A stretch of 64,000 nt of DNA from Nitrosopumilus sp. LS_AOA (GCA_001543015.1 LFLC01000025.1:62001-126000), one strand, 5' to 3'. Counted from the first letter of the stretch, positions 52,094 to 61,444 are shown. The notes: generated from the letters alone by a model not told the origin. Translations and numbers: made by a program.

Positions 52094-52468
52094 CTACCAA
52101 ATTCTTCTTCTCCCTGATTGATACAATGCAAATGCCATTGCTCCAAACATAATAGCTAAGAATCCCATCATAGGCAAAGTTGCACTCTTTGGAAGTTCTA
52201 AGATTGCACTTCCCCATGCATACAAGAAAATCGCCATGACATCAAATACAACAAACATCAGAATGTAAGGATAATACTGCATCATAAAATGAGTTCTTCC
52301 TTCCCCGGATGGTACTTGACCACATTCCATCGGTAAAAATTTCACAGGGTTACTTCGTTTTCGAGGTGAAATCATTCTTGAGATTACTAACGCTGGAGCC
52401 ATTGCAGCAACCGCAAATCCAAACATCAAGACAATGTTACTGTAATTGCCCGCTAATTCCCCGACCAA
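52094..52468 (-). CDS. nuoA: NADH-quinone oxidoreductase-like subunit A
   Basis: The small three-helix subunit that begins the operon. It starts with TTG, read as MVGELAGNYSNIVLMFGFAV. KFLPMECGQVPSGEGRTHFM is the conserved loop with the Cys near the quinone path, and YPYILMFVVFDVMAIFLYAW the Glu/Asp-containing helix. The C-terminus ends with basic SGRRRIW. The 124 residues are normal. The operon order from here is A-B-C-D-H-I-J-K-M-L-N. Confidence 0.94.
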   Translation of the reverse strand: MVGELAGNYSNIVLMFGFAVAAMAPALVISRMISPRKRSNPVKFLPMECGQVPSGEGRTHFMMQYYPYILMFVVFDVMAIFLYAWGSAILELPKSATLPMMGFLAIMFGAMAFALYQSGRRRIW

Positions 52469-52491
52469 TTTAGCTTTTGTCCCTAATTTTT

Positions 52492-52500
52492 GTATAAAAA
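52492..52500 (-). promoter_or_regulatory. TATA box of the nuo operon
   Basis: On the minus strand CCTTTTTATACA contains TTTTTATAC centred about 28 bp before the TTG of nuoA. The fit to the archaeal consensus is good, and it marks the start of the 11-gene transcript. The divergent peroxiredoxin has its own CTTTATAG at 52555-52562. Confidence 0.55.
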
Positions 52501-52582
52501 GGTATGCGTTCTTCTTTCGATCTATTTTTTAAAAAACCCTATTTTTCTAAAGTACTTTATAGAACATTGATAAAAAACGTAC

Positions 52583-53047
52583 ATGACATCAAATATTGGA
52601 GATATTGCTCCGGGTTTTGAACTTCCAGACACAGAATTAAAAATGAGGAATTTAGAAGAATTCAAGGGGAAGAAAATCGTACTATCATTCATAGTAGCTG
52701 CTAGCTCTCCAGTGTGTGAAGCAGAACTGTGTACATTAAGAGATTCTTGGCAAGAGATATCAGATCTTGGTGCACAAATAGTTGCAATTAGTAATGATGG
52801 TCCATTTGCAAATAAAGTATTTACAGAAAAAAATAATTTTAAATTTCCATTGCTAGGGGATTACACTAGCAAAACAATTCAGGATTATGATGTTTTGATG
52901 AAGGATTTACTTCACCTCAAAGATTACAATGCTGCAAAACGTTCTGTATTCATAATTATGGAAGATGGAAAAATTGGTTATAGATGGGTTTCAGAAGATC
53001 CATTAAAAGAACCAAATTATGAAGAAATTAAAAATTTCCTAAAATAG
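52583..53047 (+). CDS. peroxiredoxin, BCP/AhpE-like
   Basis: A thiol peroxidase of 154 residues. IGDIAPGFELPDTELKMRNL starts the fold; the active site is AASSPVCEAELCTLRDSWQE with the peroxidatic Cys in SPVC and a possible resolving Cys four residues later, as in BCP-type enzymes. The usual Thr two before the Cys is replaced within SSPVC. GYRWVSEDPLKEPNYEEI closes it. It is divergent from the nuo operon, a sensible place for protection from respiratory peroxide, though that is context only. Confidence 0.9.
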   Translation: MTSNIGDIAPGFELPDTELKMRNLEEFKGKKIVLSFIVAASSPVCEAELCTLRDSWQEISDLGAQIVAISNDGPFANKVFTEKNNFKFPLLGDYTSKTIQDYDVLMKDLLHLKDYNAAKRSVFIIMEDGKIGYRWVSEDPLKEPNYEEIKNFLK

Positions 53048-53061
53048 GAAAAATTTCTTTT

Positions 53062-53574
53062 TTATTCTATTTCTGCAATAACGTCATTTTTGGCAACAAT
53101 TGCAGTTTCTTTTACTTTGATAGTTTTTACAACTCCATCTTTATGTGATTTAATTGCAACTTGCATCTTCATGGATTCCAAAGTACAAACAACGTCACCT
53201 TTCTTTACAGAATCACCTTCAGCAACTGCAATGGATACAACCTTTCCAGGAATTTGACTCTTCAAAAATAGTTCTGCATTACCTGTACCACTACTACCAG
53301 AATTTTTGAAAACAATTTTATCAAAATGAGTATTAAGATTTAGAGTAATTGGAACATTATCAATTACTAAACTTATTTCATTTGTAGATTGTTCAAGATA
53401 TTTTGCTCTATGATAATTTTTGTCTAAAATAAATTCAATTCCTTTTGAATCCATAGTTATAATTTTTAATTGGTGTTCATTATCGTTGATTTTAATTGTA
53501 TAATCATTATTTCCGAGACGTTCTACTATTTTACCTTCAAATGATTTTTCAATATCTTGAATTTTATAATTCAT
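53062..53574 (-). CDS. biotin carboxyl carrier protein of acyl-CoA carboxylase
   Basis: The 170-residue subunit carries biotin. The C-terminal biotinyl domain reads GKVVSIAVAEGDSVKKGDVV followed by CTLESMKMQVAIKSHKDGVV, with the modified Lys in ESMKM (Ser where most have Ala). The N-terminal 90 residues are a beta-rich region with a Gly/Ser hinge (SGSSGTGNA). It is last in the operon carboxyltransferase, biotin carboxylase, BCCP, 6 bp after the carboxylase. Confidence 0.92.
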   Translation of the reverse strand: MNYKIQDIEKSFEGKIVERLGNNDYTIKINDNEHQLKIITMDSKGIEFILDKNYHRAKYLEQSTNEISLVIDNVPITLNLNTHFDKIVFKNSGSSGTGNAELFLKSQIPGKVVSIAVAEGDSVKKGDVVCTLESMKMQVAIKSHKDGVVKTIKVKETAIVAKNDVIAEIE

Positions 53575-53580
53575 TTATCA

Positions 53581-55071
53581 TCAATCCAGTTTGTTTTTCC
53601 AGTTGGAATTATTTCCAACATTATTTTGTACACGACTCTTAAAGTATTCAGAATGAATAATGGCTGCAGCTAAGGCTGCTTCACTTTTATCTTCCTTTTC
53701 TTTCTTTAGATCTTCAGTTAATCTATCAATCATATCATAACGCTTTAGAAAATCAGTTGTAAGTTGACCGTTTTTGTATTCATCTGAATTTAGAATAGTT
53801 TTGTATAGTGGAATTGATGTTTCTACACCTTGAATGTAGAAATCATTTAAAGCTGCAAGCATTCTAGTTCTAGATTCTTCAAATGTTTGTCCCCATGTAA
53901 CGAGTTTTGCCATAAGTGAGTCATAAAATGGAGATACAGTACATCCAGGATATAGATATGTATCACATCGTACACTTGGACCTGCTGGAATTATTACATC
54001 TGGAATAGGTCCAGTAGATGGTGCAAAATCCAAGAAAGTATCTTCAGCATTAATTCTACACTCTATGGCATAGCCATTCATTTTCAGATCACTTTGTTTG
54101 AATGGGAGTGGTTCTCCGTTTGCAATATCTATTTGTAATTTAACCAAATCTAAACCAGAAACAAATTCTGTAATAGGATGTTCTACTTGCAATCTTGCAT
54201 TAATTTCAATAAAATAAAATTCGCCATTATCAGCTCTCAAAAATTCAGCAGTGCCCAAGTTTGTATATCCAACTGCATCAGCTGCATTACAAACAATTTC
54301 ACCTATACGAGCTCTTGTTTCTTCATCAACAATTGGTGAAGGGGTTTGTTCAATTAGTTTTTGATTACGTCGTTGTATTGAACATTCTCTCTCAAAGATG
54401 TGAACTGTATTACCATGAGTGTCTCGAGCAAATTGGTATTCAATGTGTCTTGTTTTCTCTAGGAATTTTTCTACAAGAATGGCTGATTTTCCAACAGATG
54501 CAATAGATTCTGCAGTAACTGCTTCATAACCTTCATGTAGTTCTTTATCATTTGTAACTATTCTAATTCCACGTCCACCGCCACCATAAACAGACTTTAG
54601 CATTACTGGATAACCAATTTCATTTGCAATTTTTGCTGCATCATCTGCATCTTTTACCAAATCAGGACTTCCAGGAACTGTCGGAACTTTAGCTTTGAGC
54701 ATTGCATCCTTGCATCTCATTTTGTCACCACATAGATTCATAGAATCTGCAGAAGGACCAATGAAAATAATTTTATTTTTTTCACATAATCTTGCAAAAT
54801 CATCATTTTCAGAAAGAAAACCATAACCTGGATGAACAGCATCACTACCAGAAGATAGCATTACATCTAGAATTTTTTCTTGATTAAGATATGATTTTGC
54901 AGGAGCGGCTTCACCAATATGATATGCTTCAGTTGCTTGTTTAACGTGCATAGAATTTGTATCTTCATCAGAATAAACTGCGACTGTTTTAATTCCAAGT
55001 ACTTTACAGGTTCTAATAACTCGTAAAGCAATTTCACCTCTATTTGCAATTAGAACTTTTTCAATCATCAT
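53581..55071 (-). CDS. accC: biotin carboxylase subunit of acetyl-CoA/propionyl-CoA carboxylase
   Basis: It carboxylates biotin with bicarbonate and ATP. KVLIANRGEIALRVIRTCKV opens the domain; MLKSVYGGGGRGIRIV is the ATP-grasp Gly loop, RECSIQRRNQKLIEQTPSP and FIEINARLQVEHPITEFVSG the catalytic part. The 496 residues end with an added charged tail. In this group the enzyme is thought to act on both acetyl- and propionyl-CoA in the hydroxypropionate/hydroxybutyrate cycle, the main CO2 fixation route. Confidence 0.95.
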   Translation of the reverse strand: MMIEKVLIANRGEIALRVIRTCKVLGIKTVAVYSDEDTNSMHVKQATEAYHIGEAAPAKSYLNQEKILDVMLSSGSDAVHPGYGFLSENDDFARLCEKNKIIFIGPSADSMNLCGDKMRCKDAMLKAKVPTVPGSPDLVKDADDAAKIANEIGYPVMLKSVYGGGGRGIRIVTNDKELHEGYEAVTAESIASVGKSAILVEKFLEKTRHIEYQFARDTHGNTVHIFERECSIQRRNQKLIEQTPSPIVDEETRARIGEIVCNAADAVGYTNLGTAEFLRADNGEFYFIEINARLQVEHPITEFVSGLDLVKLQIDIANGEPLPFKQSDLKMNGYAIECRINAEDTFLDFAPSTGPIPDVIIPAGPSVRCDTYLYPGCTVSPFYDSLMAKLVTWGQTFEESRTRMLAALNDFYIQGVETSIPLYKTILNSDEYKNGQLTTDFLKRYDMIDRLTEDLKKEKEDKSEAALAAAIIHSEYFKSRVQNNVGNNSNWKNKLD

Positions 55072-55074
55072 TAA

Positions 55075-56622
55075 TCACAAATTAATATTTCCATGTTTTC
55101 TAGGTAGTTGTGTTGCTCTTTTGTTTGCAAGCATTTCAAGTGCTTTAATTAACATTGGTCTTGTTTCAGCAGGATCAATTACATTATCAACAGTTCCATG
55201 AGAAGCTGCAACATATGGATTTTCAAATTTTTCTGCAAATTCATCTATCAATTGTTTTTTAAGATTCTCAGCATCATCAGAAGCTTTTAGTTCTTTTCTA
55301 TACATTATTTTTACTGCAGCTTCTCCACCTAAAACAGCACATCTAGCAGTAGGCCAGGCATAATTAACATCAGTTCTTAAATTTTTACTACCCATTGCAA
55401 TGTATGCTCCACCGTATGCTTTTCCAATTACCAAAGTGATTCGTGGGACAGTAGCTTCACAATATGCATAAAGTAACTTGCTTCCATGTCTAATAATTCC
55501 ATTATGTTCTTGATTTGAACCTGGCATGTATCCTGGAGTATCAACTAAAGTGATAATGGAAATATTAAATGAATCACAAAATCTTATGAATCGGGCTGCT
55601 TTATTTGAAGAATCAATATCAAGTGCACCTGCAAGATGCATTGGATTATTTGCAACAATTCCAACAACAGTTCCATTCATTCGTGCAAATCCTACAACTA
55701 CGTTTGGTGCAAATAATTCATGAACTTCAAAAAAGTCATGATTATCAACGATTGAGTTGATAATATCTTTCATATCATAAGGTTGCAAAGGATTTTCTGG
55801 AATAATATTTATCAAATTATGATCTAATCTGTTTGGATCATCATCAGTTTTGGTTTTAGGTGGTTCTTCAGTATTATTTTGAGGAAGAAATGAAATTAAT
55901 TTTTTGATATAATCCATACATTCGTATTCATTTTGTGCAACAAAATGTGCAACACCACTTTTTGAACCATGAGTCATAGCTCCTCCAAGATCATCAAATG
56001 AAATTTCTTCACCCAATACAGTTTTGACTACATCAGGTCCTGTAACAAACATAGTTCCAATTTTTTCAACCATGATTACAAAGTCAGTCATTGCTGGTGA
56101 GTATACTGAACCACCTGCTGAAGGTCCAACACTTGCAGTAATTTGTGGAATAATTCCTGATGCTAATTGATTATGATAAAAAATATCTGCAAATCCATCA
56201 AGACTCATAATTCCTTCTTGAATTCTAGCACCACCAGAATCCATGACGCCAATAATTGGACATCCAGTTTTAAGTGCATGACTCATTAGTTTAGTAATTT
56301 TTTTAGCACCCATATGACTTAGGGTTCCACCAAGAACAGTAAAGTCATAAGCAAAAACAAAGATTTGTCTTCCATCTATATTTCCATAACCACAAATAAC
56401 ACCATCTGTGAAAAATTTCTTTTTCTGCATATCATACTCGTGATAATGATGTGTAACTAATGGATCAATCTCAGTAAAAGTACCTTCATCAAGTAAAAGA
56501 TCAATTCTTTCACGTGCAGTTAATTTCCCTTTTTCATGTTGGGCTTTGATTCTATCTTGTCCCCCACCTTGTAATGCGGTTTTGTTATTTTTAATAGACT
56601 TTTCAATCTTATCAGAATGCAT
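55075..56622 (-). CDS. pccB: acetyl-CoA/propionyl-CoA carboxylase, carboxyltransferase subunit
   Basis: This 515-residue subunit moves CO2 from biotin to acyl-CoA. It has both crotonase-like halves in one chain as in PccB: GVMDSGGARIQEGIMSLDGF, ASVGPSAGGSVYSPAMTDFV and DLGGAMTHGSKSGVAHFVAQ in the first, DTPGYMPGSNQEHNGIIRHG and VIGKAYGGAYIAMGSKNLRT in the second. The family position that sets acetyl against propionyl preference lies in the second half; I cannot assign it by eye. It leads the three-gene carboxylase operon. Confidence 0.94.
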   Translation of the reverse strand: MHSDKIEKSIKNNKTALQGGGQDRIKAQHEKGKLTARERIDLLLDEGTFTEIDPLVTHHYHEYDMQKKKFFTDGVICGYGNIDGRQIFVFAYDFTVLGGTLSHMGAKKITKLMSHALKTGCPIIGVMDSGGARIQEGIMSLDGFADIFYHNQLASGIIPQITASVGPSAGGSVYSPAMTDFVIMVEKIGTMFVTGPDVVKTVLGEEISFDDLGGAMTHGSKSGVAHFVAQNEYECMDYIKKLISFLPQNNTEEPPKTKTDDDPNRLDHNLINIIPENPLQPYDMKDIINSIVDNHDFFEVHELFAPNVVVGFARMNGTVVGIVANNPMHLAGALDIDSSNKAARFIRFCDSFNISIITLVDTPGYMPGSNQEHNGIIRHGSKLLYAYCEATVPRITLVIGKAYGGAYIAMGSKNLRTDVNYAWPTARCAVLGGEAAVKIMYRKELKASDDAENLKKQLIDEFAEKFENPYVAASHGTVDNVIDPAETRPMLIKALEMLANKRATQLPRKHGNINL

Positions 56623-56727
56623 AACGATATTCTAAAGCATGAGGGTTTCCTATATTAATTTAATTTGAAGATTCAAAATTAATCAAAATTTTACTATAAT
56701 CAATAGATCATTGTTTATTTTTGAAAT

Positions 56728-57039
56728 TTATGAGTTCAGAAGTGGAAATTTCTTGTTTACAAGTTTTTGATAAGAACTAAAAGCATCTTTTTCCTCACTA
56801 CATTTCTTACATATACATAATTGAGATACATTTGGAATATCGCAATTTTCTTGAAATTCGCATTGTGGGCAACCAGCCGGAGAACCACACACAACGCACT
56901 GTAATTCATTTATCTGAGCACATTTTTCATGTTTAACACCCAATCCTTTTGACCATAATCCTATTTCATTTACTGGGATTTTTTCATTACATACAATACA
57001 TGTTCCTGGAAACTTCATAGGTATTTTTCTCCAGCTCAT
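56728..57039 (-). CDS. Cys-rich zinc-binding protein linked to RFC-L, function unknown
   Basis: The 103-residue protein has several metal-like pairs: CIVCNEKI, a His/Cys pair in VKHEKC, CVVCGSPAGCPQC, and CICKKC, in total about 12 Cys. It looks like two or three small treble-clef or ribbon sites. No family is recognised. The ATG overlaps the rfcL stop by 4 bp, so it is likely translated together with the clamp-loader subunit and may act in DNA replication or repair (inference). Confidence 0.72.
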   Translation of the reverse strand: MSWRKIPMKFPGTCIVCNEKIPVNEIGLWSKGLGVKHEKCAQINELQCVVCGSPAGCPQCEFQENCDIPNVSQLCICKKCSEEKDAFSSYQKLVNKKFPLLNS

Positions 57040-58193
57040 TGAATTAATTCCATCTCCTTTTCTATTACATCACCAAATGTTTCTTGTAATTCTAATTCTA
57101 GTGTTTTATTTTTAATACAAAATAAGACATAGGGTAAACAAATGGTAACAAAAGCACTAGACGACAAATGCAATTTTTTTGCCATTACAGACGATAATGA
57201 TTTAATTTTTGCACCATCCCAACGAATTCTATTGAGTAAAGGCCATGATAGATTGTATTTAGTATATCTAATTCTATCATCATTTTGATATAATTTAATT
57301 AAGATATCATTAAGATAACGTAATAATCTCCAATTCTGAGTTTTCATAATTTTCCCATAAATCATGTCAGCATCAGAAATTGTTTCTAGATATTTTGCAA
57401 GAGTGGGATTATCTAAATTACTTGTAACAATACTAGAATAAAACGCATTAATTTTTTCTCTAGGATTAATTTGCATAGAATATAAAACACTTCGAGCTTC
57501 GTCAATTGAATTTGCTTTAAAGAATGCATTAACACCATCCTCAACATTAATTTTCTCAAAAGATGTTTCAGTTTGAGGATTAAACCCAGTTACTAAAGAC
57601 TGTGTTAAATTAATCATAGAGCGAATATCTCCACGAGATTTGGAAATAACTTTAATCAAAGATCCGGGACTTAATTTTACATCTTCTTTTTTCAAAATAT
57701 TTTCAAGATAAACTCGTAATAGTCTAGGCGGAATTCTTTTGAAAGAAATTGTTTTAACTACTTTTTTGATATTTTTCATTTTCTCCAAAGTGTCATCATT
57801 TGCTGCAATAACAATTGGTACTGTTGGTTTTTTCAAAATATCAACAAGTGCTGCAGCACCACCATAATCCCCACGACCATGTAATCCATCAACCTCATCG
57901 ACAAAAATCATTGGAGTTCCCAAAACACTAACATTTCCTAAAACAGGCGTAAGAATTTCATTAATTCTTGATTTGCTTCGAACATCACTTGCATTAAGGC
58001 CAATCATATCATATCCAAATTGTTTAGCTACAAGAAAAGCCATAGTAGTTTTTCCAATTCCAGGAGGTCCAACTAGAAGAAGAGGTTTTGTTCCTTTCTT
58101 CCATTTTGCAAACCACTCCATTATAGCAGAACGAGGTTCTTCATTTCCAACCATATCAGAAATAATCTGAGGTCGGTATTTTTCAGACCACAT
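57036..58193 (-). CDS. rfcL: replication factor C large subunit
   Basis: RFC-L with RFC-S loads the PCNA clamp. The ATG at 58193 gives the usual start MWSEKYRPQIISDMVGNEEP. Walker A is LLLVGPPGIGKTTMAFLVAK and Walker B is MIFVDEVDGLHGRGDYGGAA; sensor 1 is IVIAANDDTLEK. At about 385 residues it is shorter than many archaeal RFC-L (around 480) and ends without the basic PIP-box tail, finishing ETFGDVIEKEMELIQ. It lies between an unknown 371-residue gene and the zinc protein, with touching or overlapping ends. Confidence 0.92.
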   Translation of the reverse strand: MWSEKYRPQIISDMVGNEEPRSAIMEWFAKWKKGTKPLLLVGPPGIGKTTMAFLVAKQFGYDMIGLNASDVRSKSRINEILTPVLGNVSVLGTPMIFVDEVDGLHGRGDYGGAAALVDILKKPTVPIVIAANDDTLEKMKNIKKVVKTISFKRIPPRLLRVYLENILKKEDVKLSPGSLIKVISKSRGDIRSMINLTQSLVTGFNPQTETSFEKINVEDGVNAFFKANSIDEARSVLYSMQINPREKINAFYSSIVTSNLDNPTLAKYLETISDADMIYGKIMKTQNWRLLRYLNDILIKLYQNDDRIRYTKYNLSWPLLNRIRWDGAKIKSLSSVMAKKLHLSSSAFVTICLPYVLFCIKNKTLELELQETFGDVIEKEMELIQ

Positions 58194-58201
58194 CAATTTT
58201 A

Positions 58202-59317
58202 TCACTTGGGAAGTTTGGATTCAAACTCTGACCATTTGTTAGCCTTTTGTAATTTGTTAAACCAATATTGATTATAATGCTCTACAGTCAAGAACAAAAA
58301 TTCTAAAAATTCTTTATGAGAAAATCCATCAGGTAACAATTCAAGAGTAAGACGTGCATCTTGTAAATACAAATTACTTTTTTCTAAAGTTACATCAAAT
58401 CCTTTTTTCACATCATTTGCTAGTAATGAATAGTATAATGGCCAAGAAGGGATCTTTACAAAGCCATTTTTAATTGAATCTTCAATTTCATTTCCACATC
58501 CAACACCTTCAGCAGCTCTTGCCATTCCTAAATAGAAAATTTCACCTAATGGTCTTTCTGCCAACGCCATGTTTCTACCAGCAGTTCCCATTACTGCACG
58601 ATATTTTTTGTAAGACAATGTCATGTCTTCTTCAGTAATTTCTGTTGGTTTTGATTTTAATTTTTCATCAAGATACTGTCCAATCCGGGCATCTTTGAAT
58701 CCTTCTTCAAATTCTTTTAAAACTTGTTCACCACCTTTAGAAATTTTATTTCGAGCTAATTTCAAAATATATGGATTCATTAATTTGTAATCATCAAGAA
58801 AATCTAGATCTTCATCTTTGTCTACAATTCTATCCATGGGTTCACTAAGATCAATTGCCAAAATATGTCCCTCAACTACATCTTGTTTTAATTGAGGATC
58901 ATTTCTTCCAGAATATTCTGCTGCCGCATCAAACAATCCATTAAAAACAGGGAAAGTCATTTTTACAAAATTAGAATTTAAAATTCTAAGAACTCTATCT
59001 TTTAGAACATCAAGATTTTCTAATTTTGATTTTATAGGCTCAATTTCAGAGGCATTTAAGATAATTTCAGTAGAACCTACCTCATCACCAAATGCCTGCT
59101 GAGTAGCATTAGGATTTTTATCTGATTTTATTTCATTTAGAAGACCTTCTACAAATCTATTAGTAAAATTTGGAAATTCCTTTTCTGTTTCTTCTTTATA
59201 TTTTTTAAATAATTTGTAACCTTTTGATTTGAACAAACCTTGTTTGATAATTTGTTTGCCAGGTTTTGTGCTCATTAATGCTTCTTTACTTACAACTGAT
59301 TGATCTTTACCACTCAC
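58202..59317 (-). CDS. conserved-looking hypothetical protein, first gene of the rfcL operon
   Basis: I do not recognise this 371-residue, mostly helical, soluble protein. It opens with GTG (MSGKDQSVVSKEALMSTKPG) and has a basic N-terminal region, LFKSKGYKLFKKYKEETEKE, an acidic middle (DRIVDKDEDLDFLDDYKLMN) and an aromatic end (LFLTVEHYNQYWFNKLQKAN). No Walker, zinc or catalytic motif stands out. Its stop overlaps the upstream start region of rfcL, so a role with the clamp loader is possible. Confidence 0.65.
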   Translation of the reverse strand: MSGKDQSVVSKEALMSTKPGKQIIKQGLFKSKGYKLFKKYKEETEKEFPNFTNRFVEGLLNEIKSDKNPNATQQAFGDEVGSTEIILNASEIEPIKSKLENLDVLKDRVLRILNSNFVKMTFPVFNGLFDAAAEYSGRNDPQLKQDVVEGHILAIDLSEPMDRIVDKDEDLDFLDDYKLMNPYILKLARNKISKGGEQVLKEFEEGFKDARIGQYLDEKLKSKPTEITEEDMTLSYKKYRAVMGTAGRNMALAERPLGEIFYLGMARAAEGVGCGNEIEDSIKNGFVKIPSWPLYYSLLANDVKKGFDVTLEKSNLYLQDARLTLELLPDGFSHKEFLEFLFLTVEHYNQYWFNKLQKANKWSEFESKLPK

Positions 59318-59397
59318 AAACGTAATTTGCTTTGTTGTTATTTATGCTTTCAAACAAATATTTTGTCACTTAAATTACGATGAATTAGAAATCAGTT

Positions 59398-60198
59398 ATG
59401 GAAATAATTGAAATTCTTCGTGAAGCATCAAATAAAATTTATGAGAACGTAAAAGATCTTGCAGGAACTGAACAAGCTGCAGGAGATTTTGGTAGAGGTG
59501 TAGGAGGAGATATTTCTAGAAATATAGACATTGTTGCTGAAAAAACTGTGCTAGATTATCTTAAAGAAATTAATTTTGAATGTGTTGTGTTGGGAGAAGA
59601 ATGTGGAAGAGTAGAGTTGTCAGATAATCCAAAAGGATTTGTAATAATGGATGCAATAGATGGTTCTGCAAATGCAGTAAGAGGAGTTCCATTTTTTTGT
59701 AGTTCGTTAGCATTTGCAACTGAAAATAAACTTAGTTCAATTACTGATGGGGTTATTACAAATCTTTCAAATGGAGAAATATATTGGGCTTCAAAAAATA
59801 AAGGTGCATTTTTCAATGACAAACAAATTAAAGTTCATGATAAAGAACCAATCTACAAAATAGTTGGCATCAATACATCAGGTGCATCAATAGACTTGAT
59901 GAAACGCCTACATCCAATATTTGAAAATCACAATCACATAAGACATTTTGGAGCAAATGCACTAGAAATGGCATTATTTGCAAGAGGATTGATGGATATT
60001 TTTATTGATTTAAGGGACAAAATCAGAATACAGGATATTGCTGCAGGTTATCTAATTGTAAAAGAGGCAGGGGGATTACTAGTAGATGCTGATTTGAATC
60101 CACTTGATGCTGATCTCAGTTATTCTACAAGAGTATCTTTTATTGCAGCTGCAAATCAAAAAATTCTTGATGAAATAGTATCACAGATTAATCAGTAG
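59398..60198 (+). CDS. inositol monophosphatase/fructose-1,6-bisphosphatase family phosphatase
   Basis: The family hydrolyses inositol-1-phosphate, and in archaea often fructose-1,6-bisphosphate as well. Metal-site motifs are VVLGEECGRVE (Glu), VIMDAIDGSANAVRGVPFF (D-x-I-D-G-S/T) and RIQDIAAGYLIVKEAGGLLV near the end. The length of 266 is normal. Both a gluconeogenic and an inositol-lipid role would fit; the sequence alone does not decide. It is divergent from the rfcL operon. Confidence 0.9.
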   Translation: MEIIEILREASNKIYENVKDLAGTEQAAGDFGRGVGGDISRNIDIVAEKTVLDYLKEINFECVVLGEECGRVELSDNPKGFVIMDAIDGSANAVRGVPFFCSSLAFATENKLSSITDGVITNLSNGEIYWASKNKGAFFNDKQIKVHDKEPIYKIVGINTSGASIDLMKRLHPIFENHNHIRHFGANALEMALFARGLMDIFIDLRDKIRIQDIAAGYLIVKEAGGLLVDADLNPLDADLSYSTRVSFIAAANQKILDEIVSQINQ

Positions 60199-60296
60199 AA
60201 AACACAAGAAAAAAACTGAATTTTTGTGATTAATTTATAGATAATTTGATACTATTGGATAATAACAGAATTTTTTGAATCATTCCATAACAGAAA

Positions 60297-60305
60297 TATA
60301 TTTAA
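60297..60305 (+). promoter_or_regulatory. TATA box of the ferredoxin-reductase gene
   Basis: TATATTTAA in AAATATATTTAACC is centred about 30 bp before ATG 60331, a good match to an archaeal box A. The rest of the 130-bp gap is AT-rich and I see no other feature in it. Confidence 0.55.
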
Positions 60306-60330
60306 CCAAAATCACAAATTAACTTCTTGT

Positions 60331-61173
60331 ATGGTAAGTGAAACAAAGGCTAAAGTTGTTTATAGAGAATTACTAAAAGTAGATCTTGTAGTCTTACGAT
60401 TAGTCCCAGAAAACGGAATGCCAAAATTTCAAACGGGGCAATTTCTAACAATTGGAGTTCCAATTCCTGCAGAAAAAAAAATTGTCAGACGAGCATATTC
60501 AATCGCATCCCATGCAGAAAATAAAGATTATTTTGAATTTGTAATTAGATGGGTGAGAAAACCACTTCCAGGTCGTGTTACAACTGAATTATTCTATGCA
60601 AGTGTAGGTGACGAAGTATTTCTAGGAGACCCTACTGGAAATGCATTACAAATTAGTGATACATTACCTAATGGACAAAAAGATAACAGAAGAGTAATTT
60701 GTGTTGGTGGTGGAACTGGACTAGCACCATTTATTGCATTTGCAAAACACTTCCATGATACAAATGACAAAAGAGAAGTGGTTATTTTACATGGAGCAAG
60801 TTATGTTGATGAATTAAGTTACAAAAGATTATTGACAGATTTAGAATTAGAAAGTGAAAAAGTAGGTAGAGATAAATGGAATTTTAGATATAGAGCCGCT
60901 ATTAGTAGACCAAAAGAATACTTTAACAGATCTTGGAATGGACATACAGGTAGAGTAGAGTCATTTTTTAAACCTGATAAAAAAACTGGTATGTCACCAG
61001 TAGAAGAGATGGTAGGTGAGGAGATCACGCCAGATAATTCAATAATATACATTTGTGGATATCAAGGAACAATTGATGGTGTAATAGATTCATTGGAATC
61101 AAAAGGTTTCGTAACTGAACATGAGAAGAAAGATGATGGAAGTTTTGGAATCAAGTTTGAATCATACGGATAA
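60331..61173 (+). CDS. ferredoxin--NADP reductase family protein
   Basis: A 280-residue FAD/NAD(P) oxidoreductase. The FAD motif is IVRRAYSIASHAENKDYFEF (RxYS), with LPGRVTTELFYASVGDEVFL; the nucleotide fold begins VICVGGGTGLAPFIAFAKHF, and the C-terminal part has IIYICGYQGTIDGVIDSLES (CGxxG). It lacks its own Fe-S domain, so it should work with a separate ferredoxin. It is probably used to make NADPH from reduced ferredoxin or the reverse. It is monocistronic. Confidence 0.9.
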   Translation: MVSETKAKVVYRELLKVDLVVLRLVPENGMPKFQTGQFLTIGVPIPAEKKIVRRAYSIASHAENKDYFEFVIRWVRKPLPGRVTTELFYASVGDEVFLGDPTGNALQISDTLPNGQKDNRRVICVGGGTGLAPFIAFAKHFHDTNDKREVVILHGASYVDELSYKRLLTDLELESEKVGRDKWNFRYRAAISRPKEYFNRSWNGHTGRVESFFKPDKKTGMSPVEEMVGEEITPDNSIIYICGYQGTIDGVIDSLESKGFVTEHEKKDDGSFGIKFESYG

Positions 61174-61276
61174 AAAATACAAAAATTTGTATTGATTTTA
61201 TTTTTAGATACCAAAAATTAGTTGTATAGATTAAACATACATGTTGATTTTTATATTAAGAGTATTTTTTTAATAC

Positions 61277-61444
61277 ATGGCAGAACTCAAGTGTAGAGAT
61301 TACGGGTTTGAATGTGATTTTGTATCGGCTGGAGAAATGGAGGATGTAATTAAAAATTTTAGAGATCATACAGAAGAGGAACACGGAATAGATTATTCTA
61401 AAGAAGCAGTCATGCAGTTTCTCTTAAGAAAACAAGGATTATAA
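61277..61444 (+). CDS. DUF1059 family small protein
   Basis: This 55-residue gene is missing from the track. From ATG 61277 it reads MAELKCRDYGFECDFVSAGE, MEDVIKNFRDHTEEEHGIDY, SKEAVMQFLLRKQGL. The C6-x6-C13 pair and His31/His36 (HTEEEH) form the DUF1059 pattern, a likely single zinc site. A TTTTTATATTAAG element about 25-30 bp upstream is a good box A. The role of the family is not known to me. Confidence 0.82.
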   Translation: MAELKCRDYGFECDFVSAGEMEDVIKNFRDHTEEEHGIDYSKEAVMQFLLRKQGL

